A stretch of 64,000 bases of DNA from Aliivibrio sp. S4MY1 (GCF_028765545.1 NZ_JARACP010000001.1:372001-436000); one strand, 5' to 3'. Shown: positions 10,995-21,843, numbered from the stretch's first letter. Made by a program: numbers and translations. Notes: generated by a model from the sequence alone, not told the origin.

Positions 10995-12668
10995 ATGACT
11001 GAATCTTTTGCTCAACTCTTTGAAGAGTTTCTGAATGAAACTGAATTCCAACAAGGCAGCATCGTTAAAGGTACTGTAGTAGCTATCGAGAACGGTTTCG
11101 TTCTTGTTGACGCTGGCCTTAAGTCTGAAGCAGCTATCCCAGCTGAACAATTCAAGAACGCTGCTGGCGAACTTGAAGTTGAAGTTGGTTCTGAAGTAGA
11201 CGTTGCTCTTGACGCTGTTGAAGACGGTTTCGGCGAAACTCAACTTTCTCGTGAGAAAGCGAAGCGTCACGAAGCTTGGATCCAACTTGAAAAAGCATAC
11301 GAAGATGCTGAAACAGTTATGGGTGTTATCAACGGTAAAGTTAAAGGCGGCTTCACAGTTGAACTTAACGGTATCCGTGCATTCCTACCTGGTTCTCTTG
11401 TTGATGTACGTCCAGTACGTGACACTCTGCACCTTGAAGGCAAAGAGCTAGAGTTCAAAGTAATCAAACTTGACCAAAAGCGTAACAACGTTGTTGTTTC
11501 ACGTCGTGCTGTTATCGAATCTGAAAACAGTGTTGAGCGTGACGAGTTACTTGCTTCTCTACAAGAAGGCATGGAAGTTAAAGGTATCGTTAAGAACCTT
11601 ACTGACTACGGTGCATTCGTTGATCTAGGTGGCGTTGACGGTCTACTACACATCACAGATATGGCTTGGAAGCGTGTTAAGCACCCATCTGAGATCGTAA
11701 ATGTTGGTGACGAGATCAATGTTAAAGTTCTTAAGTTCGATCGTGAGCGCACTCGTGTTTCTCTAGGTCTTAAGCAACTTGGCGAAGATCCATGGGTAGC
11801 TATCGCTAAGCGTTACCCAGAAGGTCACAAACTTTCTGGTCGTGTTACTAACCTAACTGACTACGGCTGCTTCGTTGAAATCGAAGAAGGCGTTGAAGGT
11901 CTAGTACACGTTTCTGAAATGGATTGGACTAACAAGAACATCCACCCTTCTAAAGTTGTTAATGTAGGCGACGAAGTTGAGGTTATGGTTCTTGAGATTG
12001 ACGAAGAACGTCGTCGTATCTCTCTAGGTCTTAAGCAATGTAAAGCTAACCCATGGCAGACATTCGCTGAAGCGCAAGCTAAAGGCGACCACGTTACTGG
12101 TAAGATCAAATCTATCACTGACTTTGGTATCTTCATCGGTCTTGACGGCGGCATCGACGGTCTAGTTCACCTATCTGACATTTCTTGGAATGCTACAGGT
12201 GAAGACGCGGTACGTGAGTACAAGAAAGGCGACGAAATCTCTGCTGTTGTTCTAGCAGTAGATGCAGAGCGTGAGCGTATTTCTCTAGGTGTTAAACAAA
12301 TGGAAGAAGACCCATTTAACAACTACCTAGCAGACAACAAGAAAGGTACTCTAGTAAACGGTACTGTTTCAGCTGTTGACGCTAAAGGCGCTACAATCAC
12401 TCTAGCAGACAGCGTAGAAGGTTACATCCGTACTTCTGAGCTATCTCGTGACCGTATTGAAGATGCATCTCTAATCTTAAGCGTTGGCGATAGCGTTGAA
12501 GCGAAGTTCACTGGTGTAGACCGTAAGAACCGCGTAGTTAACCTATCTATCAAAGCTAAAGATGAAGCTGACGAGCAAGAAGCAATGGCTTCACTGAACA
12601 CTAAGTCTGAAGACGGTGGTTTCGGTAACGCAATGGCTGACGCTTTCAAAGCAGCTAAAGGCGAATAA
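10995..12668 (+). CDS. rpsA: 30S ribosomal protein S1
   Basis: S1 binds mRNA leaders and delivers them to the 30S subunit. The 557-residue product has the same length as E. coli S1 and six S1/OB repeats. Repeats 3-6 are obvious from the recurring G-V-x-N-L-T-D-Y/F-G-x-F-V and ISLGLKQ patterns. [15 protein letters not shown] is the canonical start, so the ATG five codons earlier (10980) is rejected. Codon choice shifts visibly to the highly expressed set (GGT, CGT, CTA, AAC, ATC) compared with neighbouring genes. A terminator separates it from ihfB. Confidence 0.99.
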   Translation: MTESFAQLFEEFLNETEFQQGSIVKGTVVAIENGFVLVDAGLKSEAAIPAEQFKNAAGELEVEVGSEVDVALDAVEDGFGETQLSREKAKRHEAWIQLEKAYEDAETVMGVINGKVKGGFTVELNGIRAFLPGSLVDVRPVRDTLHLEGKELEFKVIKLDQKRNNVVVSRRAVIESENSVERDELLASLQEGMEVKGIVKNLTDYGAFVDLGGVDGLLHITDMAWKRVKHPSEIVNVGDEINVKVLKFDRERTRVSLGLKQLGEDPWVAIAKRYPEGHKLSGRVTNLTDYGCFVEIEEGVEGLVHVSEMDWTNKNIHPSKVVNVGDEVEVMVLEIDEERRRISLGLKQCKANPWQTFAEAQAKGDHVTGKIKSITDFGIFIGLDGGIDGLVHLSDISWNATGEDAVREYKKGDEISAVVLAVDAERERISLGVKQMEEDPFNNYLADNKKGTLVNGTVSAVDAKGATITLADSVEGYIRTSELSRDRIEDASLILSVGDSVEAKFTGVDRKNRVVNLSIKAKDEADEQEAMASLNTKSEDGGFGNAMADAFKAAKGE

Positions 12669-12676
12669 GTAAATTT

Positions 12677-12704
12677 AAAGGGAGCGTAATGCTCCCTTTT
12701 CTTT
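12677..12704 (+). terminator. Intrinsic terminator of rpsA
   Basis: AAAGGGAGC (12677-12685) and GCTCCCTTT (12691-12699) form a 9-bp stem with a 5-base loop, then a T-rich tail. Confidence 0.85.
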
Positions 12705-12727
12705 CGATAACGTAGGAGAGGTCATTT

Positions 12728-13009
12728 ATGACAAAATCTGAACTGATTGAACAACTGTGTAGTAAAAAGCCTCAACTTTCTGCTAAGCAGGTTGAAGATA
12801 CAGTCAAGGAAATCCTTGAACAGATGGCAACAACGCTAGAGGGCGGTGATCGTATAGAGATTCGTGGTTTTGGTAGTTTTTCTCTACACTATCGAGAGCC
12901 TCGTTTAGGTCGTAATCCAAAAACTGGTGATAAAGTAGAATTGGATGGTAAGTTCGTTCCTCATTTTAAACCAGGTAAAGAACTGCGTGAACGTGTGAAT
13001 TTCAGCTAA
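12728..13009 (+). CDS. ihfB: Integration host factor subunit beta
   Basis: IHF-beta pairs with IHF-alpha (encoded elsewhere) to bend DNA at specific sites in transcription, recombination and replication. The 93-residue product has the HU/IHF fold signature with [22 protein letters not shown], the beta arm carrying the intercalating proline, and [10 protein letters not shown] at the start. AGGAG lies upstream at good spacing. It follows rpsA as in E. coli and has its own terminator. Confidence 0.98.
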   Translation: MTKSELIEQLCSKKPQLSAKQVEDTVKEILEQMATTLEGGDRIEIRGFGSFSLHYREPRLGRNPKTGDKVELDGKFVPHFKPGKELRERVNFS

Positions 13010-13024
13010 TGTAAATTGGCATAT

Positions 13025-13058
13025 AAAAACGGCATACTTTTTAGTATGCCGTTTTTTT
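13025..13058 (+). terminator. Intrinsic terminator of ihfB
   Basis: A 14-bp perfect stem (13025-13038 with 13043-13056) with a TTTT loop is followed by a T run. Confidence 0.92.
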
Positions 13059-13143
13059 ATGTTCATTTTCAGTGCGTTTAGGTGTATCTTTAGAGCTGTA
13101 AAATAAGATATTGTTAGATGTTCATTAACTGGAGGGAATACCA

Positions 13144-13428
13144 GTGAAAATTGTTGTAGCTATTTTATTATTATCTTTATTTCTGATCTCATTAGCGGTC
13201 GGTGCACAAAACCAGATTATTGTTAATTTTAACTATTTGTTGGCACAGGGTGATTTTCAATTATCAACCTTGCTAGGAATATTCTTTGCGACTGGTTTTG
13301 GTTTAGGCTGGCTGATTTGTGGCAGTATGTATTTAAAAGTGAGTATGACGCAGCGTCGTTTACGTAAGCGTCTCGATAAACAAACTGCAGAGTTGAATAG
13401 ACTGCGTTTAGATTCAACCAAAGGGTAG
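13144..13428 (+). CDS. lapA: Lipopolysaccharide assembly protein A (LapA, DUF1049)
   Basis: LapA is a small inner-membrane protein that acts with LapB in control of LPS synthesis. The 94-residue product has two membrane helices (about residues 2-20 and 42-63), a GAQN motif after the first, and a basic coiled tail (QRRLRKRLDKQTAELNRLR). It starts with GTG, preceded by GGAGGGAA. lapB begins 7 bases after its stop, and the ihfB-lapA-lapB-pyrF order is the conserved one. Confidence 0.92.
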   Translation: MKIVVAILLLSLFLISLAVGAQNQIIVNFNYLLAQGDFQLSTLLGIFFATGFGLGWLICGSMYLKVSMTQRRLRKRLDKQTAELNRLRLDSTKG

Positions 13429-13435
13429 TGACTAA

Positions 13436-14605
13436 ATGTTAGAACTGCTATTCCTATTATTACCTATTGCGGCCGGTTATGGTTGGTATATGGGTAATAG
13501 GAGTGCGACACAACAACGTCAAAGAGATACAAATCACCTGTCACGTCAATACGTGGCGGGTCTGAATCTATTGCTGTCTGATCAGTCAGATAAAGCAGTA
13601 GATCATTTTATCGAGCTTCTTCAGGTCGATAGCGATACGATAGATACCCATCTTGCTTTAGGTAACCTTTTCAGAAGCCGTGGTGAAGTGGACCGCGCCA
13701 TCAAAATTCATCAAAACCTCATCGCTCGTCCAAACTTAACGTTAGATCAACGAAATATAGCACTTCAACAACTTGCAAAAGATTATATGGTTGCTGGTAT
13801 TTTGGATCGTGCCGAAAAAATATTTGAGCAGTTAGTGGACGAACCTGATCATAAAGAAGCCGCTTTACTTCAGTTAGTTGCTATTCATCAACAAACAAGA
13901 GAATGGGAACAAGCCATTACCTTTGCTAATAGTTTAGTGAAAATGGGTAAGAAAAAGCTAAAACCCGATATTGCTCATTACTATTGTGAATTAGCAATGC
14001 AAGAGCTTGCTGATAGTAACTTAAATAAAGCAAAACAGAATTTGAAAAAAGCCTTATCTATTGATAATAACTGTGTTCGAGCATCAATTATGATGGCGAA
14101 GTTATTAATAGAAGAGAAAAACTATAAAGCAGCTGCAGCGCAATTAGAATCCGTTTTAGATCAAGATATTGATTTTATCAGTGAAGCATTGCCATTGCTT
14201 GCCGAGTGTTATGAACACCTAGATAGAGAAGGCTCATTGCTTCACTTCCTAAAAGAAGCGATAGCAAAAGGTGCAGGAGCAAGTGCAGAGCTTATGCTGT
14301 CTAATTTAATTGCAAAGCATGAAGGTACAGCATTAGCTCAAGGCTATATGACTAAGCAGCTGCTGAAAAATCCAACAATGAAAGGTTTCTATCGTCTTAT
14401 GGGCTATCATGTTGATGAAGCTGAAGATGGTAGAGCAAAAGCCAGTTTGTCGAGTTTACAAAACCTGGTTGGTGAACAATTAAAAATGAAACCGAATTAT
14501 CGTTGTTGTAAATGCGGTTTCTCTGCCCATCGATTATTTTGGCAGTGTCCATCCTGTAAAGGGTGGGGAGCAATTAAGCCTATAAAGGGTTTAGATGGTG
14601 AATAA
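13436..14605 (+). CDS. lapB: Lipopolysaccharide assembly protein B (LapB/YciM)
   Basis: LapB is an inner-membrane-anchored cytoplasmic adaptor that promotes FtsH-dependent degradation of LpxC and so limits LPS synthesis. The 389-residue product has one N-terminal membrane helix (about residues 2-17) and a run of TPR repeats over about residues 35-330. A C-terminal rubredoxin-like metal site follows, with two CxxC pairs (CCKCGF and CPSCKGWG). All parts match the family. It forms a unit with lapA; pyrF follows after a terminator. Confidence 0.95.
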   Translation: MLELLFLLLPIAAGYGWYMGNRSATQQRQRDTNHLSRQYVAGLNLLLSDQSDKAVDHFIELLQVDSDTIDTHLALGNLFRSRGEVDRAIKIHQNLIARPNLTLDQRNIALQQLAKDYMVAGILDRAEKIFEQLVDEPDHKEAALLQLVAIHQQTREWEQAITFANSLVKMGKKKLKPDIAHYYCELAMQELADSNLNKAKQNLKKALSIDNNCVRASIMMAKLLIEEKNYKAAAAQLESVLDQDIDFISEALPLLAECYEHLDREGSLLHFLKEAIAKGAGASAELMLSNLIAKHEGTALAQGYMTKQLLKNPTMKGFYRLMGYHVDEAEDGRAKASLSSLQNLVGEQLKMKPNYRCCKCGFSAHRLFWQCPSCKGWGAIKPIKGLDGE

Positions 14606-14608
14606 TGA

Positions 14609-14635
14609 AGAGGCGCTCTTAGTGCCTCTTTTTTT
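14609..14635 (+). terminator. Intrinsic terminator of lapAB
   Basis: A 9-bp stem with one G-U pair (14609-14617 with 14621-14629) and a 3-base loop is followed by a T run. Its closeness to pyrF (37 bases before the ATG) could allow partial read-through. Confidence 0.75.
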
Positions 14636-14671
14636 GAGTAAAACAAAATGAGCAATTCCAAAGGAGAGAAA

Positions 14672-15376
14672 ATGAAAGACCAAAAGGTGATCGTTGCATT
14701 GGATTATGATAATCAAGCAGATGCATTAGCGTTTGTTGATAAAATTGATCCTAGCTCTTGCCGCTTGAAAGTGGGTAAAGAGATGTTTACTTTATTTGGC
14801 CCTGAGTTTGTAAAGGAACTTCATAAACGTGGTTTTTCTGTTTTTCTAGATTTAAAGTTCCACGATATCCCTAACACTTGTTCAAAAGCAGTGCGTGCAG
14901 CAGCTGAAATGGGTGTGTGGATGGTGAATGTTCATGCGAGTGGCGGTGAGCGTATGATGACGGCATCACGTGAAATTTTAGAACCATATGGAAAAGATCG
15001 TCCATTGCTTATTGGTGTAACAGTACTAACAAGTATGGAACAACAAGATTTAGCAGGTATTGGTTTAGATATCGCACCACAAGAACAAGTAAAACGTTTA
15101 GCTAGATTGACTAAAAATAGTGGTTTAGATGGCGTTGTATGTTCTGCACAAGAAGCTTCAATGTTAAAAGCCGACCTAGGTAAAGAATTTAAATTAGTGA
15201 CTCCTGGCATTCGTCCAGCAGGTGCTGATGTCGGTGACCAAAAACGCATTATGACACCGGTTGATGCTATTACTTCAGGTTCTGATTATTTAGTGATTGG
15301 TCGTCCAATTACACAGGCAGAGAACCCATCACAAGTATTAAGTGAGATTAACCTGTCTCTAGCTTCAGTTTTATAA
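14672..15376 (+). CDS. pyrF: Orotidine 5'-phosphate decarboxylase
   Basis: PyrF converts OMP to UMP, the last step of pyrimidine synthesis. The 234-residue TIM-barrel product has [20 protein letters not shown], the catalytic [10 protein letters not shown] motif (Lys and Asp residues) and the phosphate-binding TPGIRP and VIGRPIT motifs. The ATG at 14672 has AAGGAG at good spacing; an upstream ATG (14648) would add eight poorly conserved residues. The gene ends at a strong terminator shared with convergent metG. Confidence 0.98.
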   Translation: MKDQKVIVALDYDNQADALAFVDKIDPSSCRLKVGKEMFTLFGPEFVKELHKRGFSVFLDLKFHDIPNTCSKAVRAAAEMGVWMVNVHASGGERMMTASREILEPYGKDRPLLIGVTVLTSMEQQDLAGIGLDIAPQEQVKRLARLTKNSGLDGVVCSAQEASMLKADLGKEFKLVTPGIRPAGADVGDQKRIMTPVDAITSGSDYLVIGRPITQAENPSQVLSEINLSLASVL

Positions 15377-15432
15377 GTGTGTAATTTGATAGATGAAGGA
15401 TTCTAAATTTGTAATCACCTACAAATAGATAA

Positions 15433-15462
15433 AAAAATAGAGACCATTTGGTCTCTATTTTT
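15433..15462. terminator. Bidirectional terminator between pyrF and metG
   Basis: A perfect 13-bp stem (15433-15445 with 15450-15462) and 4-base loop, with A and T runs in both arms, lies between convergent genes. Confidence 0.9.
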
Positions 15463-15473
15463 GTTTGTAAGTT

Positions 15474-15510
15474 ATACCAATCACAGTAAGTGATTTACTA
15501 CGATTGGTAT
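15474..15510. repeat. Short ATACCAATC/GATTGGTAT inverted repeat
   Basis: Nine-base perfect end repeats (15474-15482 and 15502-15510) enclose a shorter AGTAA/TTACT pair, making a long imperfect hairpin of 37 bases. The ends match those of the larger element at 29459-29620. It probably belongs to an interspersed Vibrionaceae repeat family. Confidence 0.65.
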
Positions 15511-15526
15511 TATCTTTAAAAAAGAA

Positions 15527-17587
15527 TTACATTACACGCATACCTGGTTGAGCACCTTCGTGTGGTTCAAGGATCCAAAGATCTTTACCACCAGGGCCTG
15601 CAGCTAGGATCATGCCTTCAGACATACCAAACTTCATTTTACGAGGTTTAAGGTTAGCAACCATCACGGTTAACTTGCCTTCCAGCTCTTCAGGTTTGTA
15701 TGCTGATTTGATTCCAGAGAACACTTGACGAGTCTCACCGCCAATGTCCAGTTGGAATTTAAGTAGCTTATTTGCTTTTGGCACTTCTTCACAAGAGATA
15801 ATACGTGCAATGCGCATATCAACCGCTTCGAATGCATCAAACTCAATCTCATCTGCGATTGGGTCTTTATCTAGTTCAGTTTGGCTTGCTTTTTCTTTTT
15901 CCGCTTCAGCTTTCTCTTTTGCGGCCATTTCTACAGCTGCATCTTCTTTTGATTCTTCAACCATAGCTTCAACTTTCTTAGGGTCGATTCGAGCAAATAG
16001 CGCTTTAAACGTAGTGATTTCGTGAGACGTTAATGGTTGTGTAACGCCTTCCCACGTTAACGTTTCGTTTAAGAAAGCTTCAGTACGTGCAGCAAGCTCT
16101 GGCATTACAGGTTTTAGGTAAGCCATTAGGACACGGAACAAGTTAATACCTACAGAAGAAACTTCTTGTAGCTCTTGCTCTTTGCCTTCTTCTTTTGCTA
16201 ATACCCAAGGTGCTTTTTCATCAATGTACTGATTTGCTTTGTCTGCAAGCGCGGTAATCTCACGAATAGCACGGCTAAATTCACGAGTTTCGTATAGCTC
16301 AGCAATACGATCAGCTGCTGCAATAAATTCATTGTAAAGCTCAGGCTCTGCAAAGTTATCTGCTAGTTTGCCATCAAAGCGTTTAGTAATGAAGCCAGCG
16401 TTACGAGAAGCTAGGTTAACAATCTTATTTACTACATCAGAGTTTACACGTTGAGTGAAGTCTTCAAGGTTTAAATCAAGATCATCAATACGGCTATTTA
16501 GTTTAGCGGCATAGTAGTAACGTAGACACTCAGGATCTAAGTGATTTAAGTAAGTACCCGCTTTAATGAAAGTGCCTTTAGATTTAGACATTTTCGCGCC
16601 ATTCACCGTGACATAACCATGGACAAATACATTGTTTGGCTTACGGAAACCTGCGCCATCAAGCATTGCAGGCCAGAATAGGCTGTGGAAATATACGATG
16701 TCTTTACCGATGAAGTGGTAAAGCTCAGTCGTGCTGTCTTTTTTCCAGTATTCATCAAAGTTTAGATCGTCACGTTTGTTACAAAGGTTTTTAAAAGAAC
16801 CCATGTAGCCAATAGGAGCGTCTAACCAAACATAGAAGAATTTATTTGTTTCGCCAGGAATTTCAAAGCCAAAGTAAGGTGCATCACGAGATATGTCCCA
16901 CTGTTGTAAACCTGATTCAAACCATTCTTGCATCTTATTTGCTGTTTCTGATTGTAAAGAACCAGAGCGAGTCCATTCTTTCAGCATGCTTTCAAACTGA
17001 GGTAAGTCAAAGAAGAAATGCTCAGAATCTTTCATCACTGGAGTTGCACCAGACACTGCAGACTTAGGATTAATCAGATCAGTAGGGCTATATGTTTCGC
17101 CACAGTTATCACAGTTATCACCGTATTGTTCTTCTGCTTTACATTTCGGGCAAGTGCCTTTTACGAAGCGGTCAGGTAAGAACATTTCTTTTTCAGGATC
17201 GAATAACTGAGAAATAGTGCGGCTAGTAATAAAGCCGTTTTTCTTTAGCTCTAAATAGATATGAGAGGCTAACTCACGGTTTTCATCACTGTGTGTGCTG
17301 TGATAGTTATCAAAGCTAATGTCGAAGCCAGCGAAATCTTTTTGATGCTCTTCGCTTACTGCTGCAATCATTTCTTCAGGAGTGATACCCATCTGTTGAG
17401 CTTTAAGCATGATTGGTGTGCCGTGAGCGTCATCTGCACAAATAAAGTTAACGTCGTTGCCGCGTAAACGTTGGTAACGAACCCAGATATCCGCTTGGAT
17501 ATGCTCAAGCATATGACCTAGGTGGATTGAACCGTTTGCATACGGTAGGGCACATGTAACCAGAATTTTTCTCGGATCTGTAGCCAT
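15527..17587 (-). CDS. metG: Methionyl-tRNA synthetase
   Basis: MetG charges tRNA-Met. The 686-residue class I enzyme has the HIGH-type motif HLGHM near residue 22 and a zinc knuckle with [17 protein letters not shown] near residues 146-162. KMSKS lies near residue 334, followed by an alpha-helical anticodon domain. The C-terminal EMAP-II-like OB domain, from about residue 585, dimerises the enzyme and binds tRNA. A charged A/E/K-rich linker (about residues 545-575) joins the parts. It is divergent from mrp, the usual gammaproteobacterial arrangement. Confidence 0.98.
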   Translation of the reverse strand: MATDPRKILVTCALPYANGSIHLGHMLEHIQADIWVRYQRLRGNDVNFICADDAHGTPIMLKAQQMGITPEEMIAAVSEEHQKDFAGFDISFDNYHSTHSDENRELASHIYLELKKNGFITSRTISQLFDPEKEMFLPDRFVKGTCPKCKAEEQYGDNCDNCGETYSPTDLINPKSAVSGATPVMKDSEHFFFDLPQFESMLKEWTRSGSLQSETANKMQEWFESGLQQWDISRDAPYFGFEIPGETNKFFYVWLDAPIGYMGSFKNLCNKRDDLNFDEYWKKDSTTELYHFIGKDIVYFHSLFWPAMLDGAGFRKPNNVFVHGYVTVNGAKMSKSKGTFIKAGTYLNHLDPECLRYYYAAKLNSRIDDLDLNLEDFTQRVNSDVVNKIVNLASRNAGFITKRFDGKLADNFAEPELYNEFIAAADRIAELYETREFSRAIREITALADKANQYIDEKAPWVLAKEEGKEQELQEVSSVGINLFRVLMAYLKPVMPELAARTEAFLNETLTWEGVTQPLTSHEITTFKALFARIDPKKVEAMVEESKEDAAVEMAAKEKAEAEKEKASQTELDKDPIADEIEFDAFEAVDMRIARIISCEEVPKANKLLKFQLDIGGETRQVFSGIKSAYKPEELEGKLTVMVANLKPRKMKFGMSEGMILAAGPGGKDLWILEPHEGAQPGMRVM

Positions 17588-17720
17588 ATCTTCTCTTTCG
17601 CTTAATGTGATGGGTGAAAATTTTAAGAGATAAATAGTACCTGAAGCGAGCTAGAAAGCATAGAGGATCAAAGACTCAATTAGTGCTAGGATGAGTAAAA
17701 ATAATCAAGGAATAGGTAAG

Positions 17721-18788
17721 ATGGCATTTACAACGATGGCTGAGATTAAAAATTGGTTAAATGAATTTACGCATTCGCAACTTTGTGAGGGATGGGCCGA
17801 TATACCAAATCTAGTATCTCTTACTGCTAACGGTATCGTTACAGTAACGCTCCCTTTTGTTTCTATGTCCTTAAAACAAGAATTATTGGCTTGGGTAGAG
17901 CAGCAAAAACAGAGTTTAAAGTTGGATTCGCTCTCTTTTGAAGTCGTGACTAAACCAGCAACCTTAAAAACAGATAAACCCGCAGTTAAAGGGGTGAAAA
18001 ATATCATTGCTGTTAGCTCTGGCAAAGGTGGGGTTGGTAAATCAACAACAGCAGTGAACCTGGCATTAGCGTTACATCATTTAGGTGCTCGAGTTGGCAT
18101 CTTAGATGCGGATATTTATGGGCCATCAGTTCCTTTAATGTTAGGCGTAGAAGATAAAAAGTCAAACATTGTAGATAATAATCGCATGATGCCAGTAGAG
18201 GCTCATGGTATTTACAGTAATTCAATTGGTTATTTAGTAGATAAAGCAGAAGCCGCCGTGTGGCGTGGTCCAATGGCATCAAAGGCATTATCTCAATTAG
18301 TTAATGAAACATGGTGGCCAGATCTGGATTATCTTGTTATTGATATGCCACCAGGTACAGGAGATATTCAACTCACGCTATCTCAGCAGATACCAACGAC
18401 TGGAGCGGTAATCGTAACTACACCACAGGATCTTGCGTTAACTGATGCGATTAAAGGAGTGAATATGTTTACGAAAGTAGATGTTCCTGTTATTGGTATC
18501 GTTGAGAATATGAGTGTGCATATTTGCTCTCAATGTGGACATGAAGAAGCTATTTTTGGAACCGGTGGTGCAGAGTTAATGGCTAAGAAGTATTCAATTC
18601 CGTTACTTGGTAAGTTGCCATTGCATATTGATATTCGCAGTGAGACTGATTCAGGTACGCCAAGTGTTGCTGAAAACCTAGCGAGCGCCCATAGTCAACT
18701 CTATATTCAGCTCGCAGAGCAAGTATCTAGTCGATTATATTGGCAAGGAGAGGTTGTTGCTGACCAAATAATGTTCAAGTCTTTATAG
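17721..18788 (+). CDS. apbC: Iron-sulfur cluster carrier protein Mrp/ApbC
   Basis: ApbC is a P-loop NTPase that carries and transfers Fe-S clusters. The 355-residue product has an N-terminal MIP18/DUF59-like domain (residues 1-85) and a deviant Walker A SSGKGGVGKSTTAVN near residue 100. Next come DADIYGPSVP, the VIDMPPGTGD motif and the cluster-binding CSQCG pair in the ENMSVHICSQCGHEE stretch. The frame allows an ATG at 17691; the one at 17721 is preferred because AAGGAATAGG lies upstream. It is divergent from metG; udk follows with its own promoter. Confidence 0.94.
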   Translation: MAFTTMAEIKNWLNEFTHSQLCEGWADIPNLVSLTANGIVTVTLPFVSMSLKQELLAWVEQQKQSLKLDSLSFEVVTKPATLKTDKPAVKGVKNIIAVSSGKGGVGKSTTAVNLALALHHLGARVGILDADIYGPSVPLMLGVEDKKSNIVDNNRMMPVEAHGIYSNSIGYLVDKAEAAVWRGPMASKALSQLVNETWWPDLDYLVIDMPPGTGDIQLTLSQQIPTTGAVIVTTPQDLALTDAIKGVNMFTKVDVPVIGIVENMSVHICSQCGHEEAIFGTGGAELMAKKYSIPLLGKLPLHIDIRSETDSGTPSVAENLASAHSQLYIQLAEQVSSRLYWQGEVVADQIMFKSL

Positions 18789-18813
18789 TGTCGGTGTTTA
18801 GCGTAATTATCGG

Positions 18814-18842
18814 TGGAAAGTATCGTTCGTAATCCCTATAAT
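18814..18842 (+). promoter_or_regulatory. Promoter of udk
   Basis: TGGAAA (18814-18819), a 17-base spacer and a perfect TATAAT (18837-18842) lie 52 bases before the udk ATG. The -35 matches the consensus only partly. Confidence 0.6.
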
Positions 18843-18893
18843 TAGGCGGTTTTATTTTAATAACCGCATCTCGCACACTTTTAGGTATCTTTT

Positions 18894-19541
18894 ATGTCAG
18901 AGAACAGTAATCAAAACTGTATTATCGTAGGTATTGCAGGGGCATCAGCTTCAGGTAAGAGTCTGATCGCTTCTACTATTTATAACGAACTACGAGCAAA
19001 AGTTGGCGATCATCAAATTGGTGTAATAACTGAAGATAGTTACTACAAGGACCAAAGCCACCTGACCATGGAAGAAAGAGTCAAAACAAATTACGACCAC
19101 CCAAGTGCTCTTGATCACGAATTACTTTGTGAACATCTTGAACAGCTTATGCGTGGTGAAGCGGTTGATATTCCAACCTATAGCTATACTGAGCACACTC
19201 GTACTTCTGAAGTTGATGTGATGACTCCTAAAAAAGTGATCATCCTTGAAGGTATTCTGCTTTTAACTGATCCTCGTTTACGTAATTTAATGCACGCAAG
19301 TGTGTTCATGGATACGCCTTTAGATATCTGTTTATTACGTCGTGCTAGACGTGATGTAGAAGAGCGTGGTCGCACAATGGAATCTGTATTTGAGCAATAT
19401 CAGAAAACAGTACGTCCAATGTTCATGCAGTTTATTGAACCATCTAAACAGCATGCTGATATCATTGTTCCACGTGGCGGTAAAAACCGCATTGCAATTG
19501 ATGTATTAAAAGCACACATTTCTCGTTTATTGAAAGCATAA
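18894..19541 (+). CDS. udk: Uridine kinase
   Basis: Udk phosphorylates uridine and cytidine in pyrimidine salvage. The 215-residue product has the P-loop [11 protein letters not shown] near residues 13-23, [22 protein letters not shown], a [10 protein letters not shown] substrate loop and [21 protein letters not shown]. These are all family signatures. It is monocistronic, with promoter and terminator visible. Confidence 0.98.
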   Translation: MSENSNQNCIIVGIAGASASGKSLIASTIYNELRAKVGDHQIGVITEDSYYKDQSHLTMEERVKTNYDHPSALDHELLCEHLEQLMRGEAVDIPTYSYTEHTRTSEVDVMTPKKVIILEGILLLTDPRLRNLMHASVFMDTPLDICLLRRARRDVEERGRTMESVFEQYQKTVRPMFMQFIEPSKQHADIIVPRGGKNRIAIDVLKAHISRLLKA

Positions 19542-19561
19542 TAAAACGAAATTAAATAAAT

Positions 19562-19590
19562 AGGCCGACGTTATCGTTGGCCTTTTTTTT
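19562..19590 (+). terminator. Intrinsic terminator of udk
   Basis: A 9-bp stem with G-U pairing (19562-19570 with 19575-19583) and a 4-base loop is followed by an eight-T run. Confidence 0.88.
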
Positions 19591-19716
19591 GTCTGATTTC
19601 TGTCACTTCCTGTTATTTAGGTATATAACTATAGGTAACCCTATGTTTATTATGCTTAAGTAGTGGCATAATTAACACTCTTGTTACCATTTCAATACAT
19701 TAGATGGATTTTGGCC

Positions 19717-21843
19717 GTGAAAAAAATAGCCCTATTAATTAGCATACCCTTTATCGCTATCATTGCCGCTTTATTGGTGCTGGTATTACTTGTTAACCCT
19801 AACGACTTTAAACCTTTGATAAAAGAGCAAGTTGAAGCTCAAACGGGTCGTCAATTAACCATTGATGGTGATATTGAATGGCGATTTTTCCCATCAATTG
19901 GCTTTTCTATTGGTGAAGTTGCTTTAAGTAATCCAAAGGGGTTTTCAACTCCTGACCTTGTGAAATTTAATAATGCGGTATTAGACCTTAATGTTCGCCC
20001 ATTATTTCAGCATGAAATCAATATTGGCTTAGTGACTTTGGATGGCGCTTCTTTTACGCTACACACACTAAAAAATGGCACGACGAACTTAGACAATATT
20101 GGTCCAACTAAAGAACAAGTTGGTACTCTTGAAGCAAGCCCAGAAGAGCAAGTCGCAAAAATAACGGATAATACTCAACCAAGTACCCAACTTAATGATT
20201 GGAAAGTAACATTAGAAGGCATTGCACTAACGAATGCAGAAGTGCTTATTCAGGATGATAAAGCGGGCACTAAAATGTATTTTAGTGATATGAATTTATC
20301 ACTGTCTCAATTTAGTCCTGGTCAATGGGCTCATTTAGAGTTTGATTTAAAAGGGGATTTAGGCCAACAGAACGTTGCTTTAAAAGGTGAGACTGATTTA
20401 AATATTGCAGTTGCATTAGATGATGCATCATTAAAGCAGACAAAGTTTATTGCTTCTTACTCTGACGCCTCAAACAAATTTAATGATATTACATTCACCA
20501 TTGATCAGTTCTCTTTTGATGAATGGGCAAATATCAGTCTAACAGCGCTAGGTAAGGCAAATGCCCTTGATGTTAATTCGAATTCTACCTTCGCTCTATA
20601 CGTACCAAAAGCATTAGATGTTATTCAAGTGAAAGACTTTTCAAGCACTAACAACGTAAAAGGTAAAGGAATACCAAACGAAGATGTTACCGCTGTTATA
20701 GGCTTTAATAGTTCATTTGATTTAAAAAAATCGTTTCTGAGTATCAATACACTTTCTCTGTCAGCGGTGGATACTGATTTTACTGGTAAGATGAGCGTAC
20801 AGCTAAATGAGATACCTAAGGTACGCTTTGAGTTACGTAGTCCAAATATTGATGTTGATGCATTATTAGCAACCTTACCTCAAAATGAAGCAACCGTAAC
20901 GGAAAAAACAACAAGTAATAATAAAGAGCTACCAGCGAGTAAGGCAACAGAAGTGGAACCTGATTTAAGCGCATTAAAAACGCTTGATGTCGCAGGAACC
21001 ATTATTATAGATAAGTTCAAAGCAAGTAATGCCAAGATGCAGAATGTTACTTCTGTGTTCTCCATTAATCGTGGCGTATTAAAACTGACGAAATTCCACT
21101 CGGATTTATACGATGGTGCGATTGATATGACTGCAACCTTGGATGCGCGTAAAGCAACTCCTACGTATAGCATTAAACAATCAATCAAAGGAGTACAAGT
21201 TGCCCCGTTATTGACAGATGTTATGGGTGAAAGTCTTATTGAAGGTAATGGTAATATGGCATTGAATGTTTCAGGTAAGAGCTTGAAACCAAGTGCTTTA
21301 AAAGAAAACCTTAAGGGTAAGGCATCAATTAACTTTGCCGACGGTGCTGTTAACGGCATTAATATTCCATTACTAATCCGCACGACCTATGCAAAAATTA
21401 AAGGTGAAAAAGTTCAAGGCAGCGAAGAAGCAGAGAAAACAGACTTTAGTGCACTAACTGCGGACTTTTATTTATCAAAAGGAAATGCGACAACCAAAAA
21501 TATTAAAATGGTATCGCCATTACTTCGTATTCATGGCGAAGGCTCTGCTCATTATGTGAATGAAACGGCAAACATGCTAATTAAAACATCAATCGTTGGC
21601 TCATTAAAAGGCCAGGGCGGTAAAGGCATTGATGATCTTAAAGATGTTACGATCCCAATTCGAATTACAGGTCCATGGGGTAAGCCAAAGTATAAGCTTG
21701 AGTTTGATGATGTTATGCAACAAAAAGCAAAGAAAGAAATTGATCGTGGTATCGAAAAACTTGAAGAGAAATATGGCGATAAGATTAAAGATGAAAAAGT
21801 AAAAGAAGCGGCAAATAAGCTGCTGAAAGGGCTTTTTAATTAA
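19717..21843 (+). CDS. asmA: AsmA family envelope protein
   Basis: AsmA-like proteins are inner-membrane-anchored, largely periplasmic beta-rich proteins implicated in lipid transport and outer-membrane assembly. The 708-residue product has one N-terminal helix (about residues 4-27), then LVNPNDFKPLIKEQVEAQTGRQLTIDGDIEW, the conserved AsmA start. A long beta-strand-rich middle follows, then the conserved C-terminal AsmA domain (GNGNMALNVSGKSLKPSALKENLKG, FADGAVNGINIP). The start is taken as GTG at 19717, because this aligns with the family; a TTG 12 codons earlier is also open. Transcribed alone. Confidence 0.93.
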   Translation: MKKIALLISIPFIAIIAALLVLVLLVNPNDFKPLIKEQVEAQTGRQLTIDGDIEWRFFPSIGFSIGEVALSNPKGFSTPDLVKFNNAVLDLNVRPLFQHEINIGLVTLDGASFTLHTLKNGTTNLDNIGPTKEQVGTLEASPEEQVAKITDNTQPSTQLNDWKVTLEGIALTNAEVLIQDDKAGTKMYFSDMNLSLSQFSPGQWAHLEFDLKGDLGQQNVALKGETDLNIAVALDDASLKQTKFIASYSDASNKFNDITFTIDQFSFDEWANISLTALGKANALDVNSNSTFALYVPKALDVIQVKDFSSTNNVKGKGIPNEDVTAVIGFNSSFDLKKSFLSINTLSLSAVDTDFTGKMSVQLNEIPKVRFELRSPNIDVDALLATLPQNEATVTEKTTSNNKELPASKATEVEPDLSALKTLDVAGTIIIDKFKASNAKMQNVTSVFSINRGVLKLTKFHSDLYDGAIDMTATLDARKATPTYSIKQSIKGVQVAPLLTDVMGESLIEGNGNMALNVSGKSLKPSALKENLKGKASINFADGAVNGINIPLLIRTTYAKIKGEKVQGSEEAEKTDFSALTADFYLSKGNATTKNIKMVSPLLRIHGEGSAHYVNETANMLIKTSIVGSLKGQGGKGIDDLKDVTIPIRITGPWGKPKYKLEFDDVMQQKAKKEIDRGIEKLEEKYGDKIKDEKVKEAANKLLKGLFN

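Noticed and set aside
20880-21383. 167-residue minus-strand ORF inside asmA
   Set aside because: Antisense shadow of a real gene; no start signals or recognisable domain.
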